The notes beneath the pieces were generated by a model, which ran no database searches, was not told the origin of the DNA, and was given only the letters and a program-made list of their open reading frames with translations. Shown one piece after another: positions 61,952 through 64,000 of a DNA stretch of 64,000 nucleotides. Source of the DNA: AP-15 sp963781215 (GTDB taxonomy: Bacteria; Pseudomonadota; Alphaproteobacteria; ATCC43930; CGMCC-115725). How positions within the stretch are numbered: the first letter of the stretch is position 1; each line of letters starts with the position of its first letter. Position numbers and translations under genes: made by a program. The stretch is from contig CAWAFE010000038.1 in assembly GCA_963781215.1 (NCBI GenBank), positions 1-64,000 of the forward strand, written 5' to 3'.

Positions 61952-64000
61952 TCATTCGGCCGCGATCAGCAGGGACATCACCGAGCCCTTGTCTTCGAGC
62001 GAGGCGGGCGTGCCTTGCTCCTGCAGCTTGCCATTGCTTAGGACCAGGACAAGATCGAAATTGCGGGCGAGGCTCGCCCGGTGCAGCACCCAGATCATGC
62101 CGCGGCCGGCAAGCTCATCGCGCAGCCCCTTGCCGACTTTGCGATTGCGCCTGCCCGTCGAGCGCGGAGGTCGCCTCATTGAGGATCATCAGGTCAGGCC
62201 GCTTCAATACCTCGCGGGCGATCCCCGCCTTTTGCCGCTGTGCCGGCGACAGGCGCGACCCGCCGGTGCCGACATTGTAGTCGAGCCCGACCTCGATGAC
62301 GGTCTGGCGCAGCGACAACGTATCGACGATCTCGGCGAGAACCGCCGGTACCCGCACCGGCGCATCCGCCTCGCCATAGGCGATCTTGCCGAACAGGATG
62401 TTGTCCTGCACCGAGGCGGCGGCGTTGTAGCGCTCGGCGTCGAAGAATTCGATCTGGTCCCGCGCCTCGGCCGGCAGCTCGGCGCGAAACACCCGGCGCG
62501 CCGCCAAGCAGGCGCTGCTGCATCGCCTCGTCGAGCACGTCGAGCCGGTGCCGCGCCGCGATCAGCTTGAACGGCAGCGATAACAGCTTGGCGCGGTCCT
62601 CCTTGGCCAGCGCCGCCGCCCCGCCCTTGCCGATGCGCCCCAGGATGGCGCCGAACTCGGGCAGGTCGTTGGCACTGATAAAGCTGAACTGCTCGAAGAA
62701 GGCGTGGTCGGGCGGGAGGTCGGCAAACAGCTCGACCATCGTCTCGGCGACTTCCTTGCCGGCGTCGACGAGGTCCTCGATCAGTCCGACCTTGGTCAGG
62801 ACCTGCAGCACGTAGCGGTTGTCGGCGAGCGCGTCGAAGTCGAAGGCCGGGCCGATCGGCGTCCCGAACAGCAAATTCTCCGCAACCGAGGCGTTGAGGT
62901 TGAAGCGCTCGGCGTCGTAGGTCTCGACGAGGTTGGTGATGCCGTCCTCGACGAGCCGCCGGGCCATTGCCTTGCGTGCTTCGAGCAGTCGTGCGGCCGC
63001 CTCGCGGATGGGCTTCGGCGTCGAACCGCCAGCGCAGCCCCAGGGTGTAGACGTCCTCTACCAAGTCGAGGCTGGCCAGCACCTCGGTGACGCGTTTGGC
63101 CAGCGCCTCCGGGTCGGCGACGCCGGCGCCCCGGTAATCGATCCAGTCGTCGTTGAGGTCGAGATCGATATTGCCCGATTTTCGCGCCTCGGAGAGTTCT
63201 CTGGCGTGGCGCCGGGCGGCCGCGCCCTCGTGTTCGACGGCTCGCACCGGGACATGGCGCAGCGACAGCAGCAGATTATCGCGCAACGTTCCGGCAAAGA
63301 AATAGGGGGTCGCGGAAGCATAGCCGATGCGGCGCCCGATCACCGCCGCCGGAAGGGTGGCGATGTCGACGCCGCCGATCGTGATACGGCCCCCCGTTGG
63401 CTGCATCAGCCGCGCCAGCGCGGTCGCCAGCTCGTTCTTGCCGCTGCCGCCCTGGCCGATGACGGCGATGTGGCGGTCGAGTCGGGACGCGTAAAGCTGA
63501 CGCCGTCGAGGACGCGGCTGCGGTCGTCTTCGGCCAGCGACAGATTGGCGACCGCGAGCTCGCCGGTCAGCGGCGCCACCGCTCGCCGGCTCGTCGAGCT
63601 GGAGCCGCGCGTCGATCATCTCCGCCGGCTGGAATTGCTCGATGATCTGCTCGTACTTGATCTTGGAATCCTGGAAAAGCTGATAGAAATCAAGCAGCTC
63701 CTTCCACGGCGAAGCGACATCCTTGTAGGCGGCGAGCACCGCCACCAGCGCGCCGAACGACAGGCTGCCGCGGATCACCAGGTACCCACCGATCGAATAG
63801 AAGAAAAAAGGCGTCAGCTGTGCGAGAAAGTTGTTAAGAAATTTGACAAAGAACTTTCGTTGGAAAATTTCGAACCGGATGTCGTAAATTCGACCCAGCA
63901 GATTAGAAAAGCCGGCCAGCTGCAATTTGACCGCATCATTGGCCTGAATGTCGACGATCCCTGCTGCCGATTCCTGCAGCCGATCGGCGACCTGGCGGAT
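61952..64000 (-). pseudogene. large ABC transporter, permease-ATPase fusion, multiple frameshifts, 5' end outside window
   Basis: A type I exporter-like protein whose N-terminus lies right of the window. The visible permease end has IFQRKFFVKFLNNFLAQLTP then FFFYSIGGYLVIRG. The ATPase has Walker A GQGGSGKNELATAL. Before the single signature LSPAQRQKAGIAREVLKRPD and Walker B LMILNEATSALD there are three related segments (FFAGTLRDNLLLSL, NLNASVAENLLFGT, NAAASVQDNILFGK). The H-loop is MIWVLHR. Walker B Asp is Asn, and LSGGQ is LSPAQ. Frames change near 63590, 63490, 63005, 62505 and 62145, with each side well preserved. It leads an operon with the cNMP-binding protein. Confidence 0.8.

Noticed and set aside
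1..64000. CRISPR arrays, tRNA or rRNA genes, toxin-antitoxin or phage defence systems
   Set aside because: No regularly spaced repeats, cloverleaf sequences or recognisable defence genes were seen. An eye search can miss a tRNA, so a covariance scan is still needed.

Overview
The window is GC-rich, densely coding chromosomal DNA. It most resembles an alphaproteobacterium of Rhodospirillales type. The reasons are the Suv3-like helicase / S4 protein / FdxA / CarD gene set, the ftsK-lolA-xthA run, two CO-dehydrogenase-like molybdenum hydroxylase loci and a GcrA-like helix-turn-helix protein. No rRNA, tRNA or CRISPR array was recognised.

Layout. 0-1.9 kb holds two ruins: a treY (trehalose synthesis) pseudogene and an antisense glutathione S-transferase remnant. 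1.9-9.8 kb is a catabolic cluster: a molybdenum hydroxylase (FAD, 2Fe-2S and Mo subunits), a Tat-exported M19 dipeptidase, an acyl-CoA ligase, a quinone-reductase-like oxidoreductase and a DoxX membrane protein. An IS630 element (9.84-10.98 kb) sits exactly in the doxX stop codon. 11.1-14.7 kb carries acid or sugar-acid catabolism: a frameshifted enolase-superfamily enzyme, a beta-hydroxyacid dehydrogenase and a GlcD-like oxidase. 15.1-23.6 kb is housekeeping: an HTH protein, DegP, a CMD-family protein, HtpG with a heat-shock-like promoter, the RNA helicase and an S4 protein.

23.6-32.1 kb is a glycan island: NDP-sugar epimerase, DegT aminotransferase, SMR-like flippase subunit, ArnC-like GT2, methyltransferase, PMT/ArnT-like membrane glycosyltransferase and a tandem pair of related GT-B-like transferases. 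The parts match the logic of lipid-linked amino-sugar decoration. The island separates helicase-S4 from TerB-FdxA-CarD (32.2-33.8 kb). 33.8-38.9 kb holds a phosphatase-fold protein that has lost its metal ligands, an SDR without its catalytic Tyr, GpmI, CtpA and RppH. 38.9-44.6 kb holds ribokinase, aldo-keto reductase, cysteine hydrolase, HpaI aldolase, DNA glycosylase and O-acetylhomoserine sulfhydrylase.

44.7-49.6 kb carries an XRE regulator, a nucleotide-sugar dehydrogenase, an orphan Mo-hydroxylase large subunit and a MoaD-like protein. A direct repeat of the moaD 3' end (221 bp, 3.9 kb apart) brackets a cassette with a sulfatase, a lipoprotein and an AraC regulator, plus a perfect FNR-type box. 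53.8-60.2 kb is conserved: ubiH-like, ftsK, lolA, puuD-like, xthA. The right end (60.9-64 kb, minus strand) encodes a large unusual ABC transporter, a cyclic-nucleotide-binding protein and a methyltransferase.

Several otherwise well-preserved genes are broken by single-base shifts. Isolated ones may be assembly errors; treY looks genuinely decayed. The best candidates for something undescribed are the arn-like glycan island, the ABC transporter with a triplicated Q-loop-side segment, and the metal-ligand-less phosphatase-fold protein.
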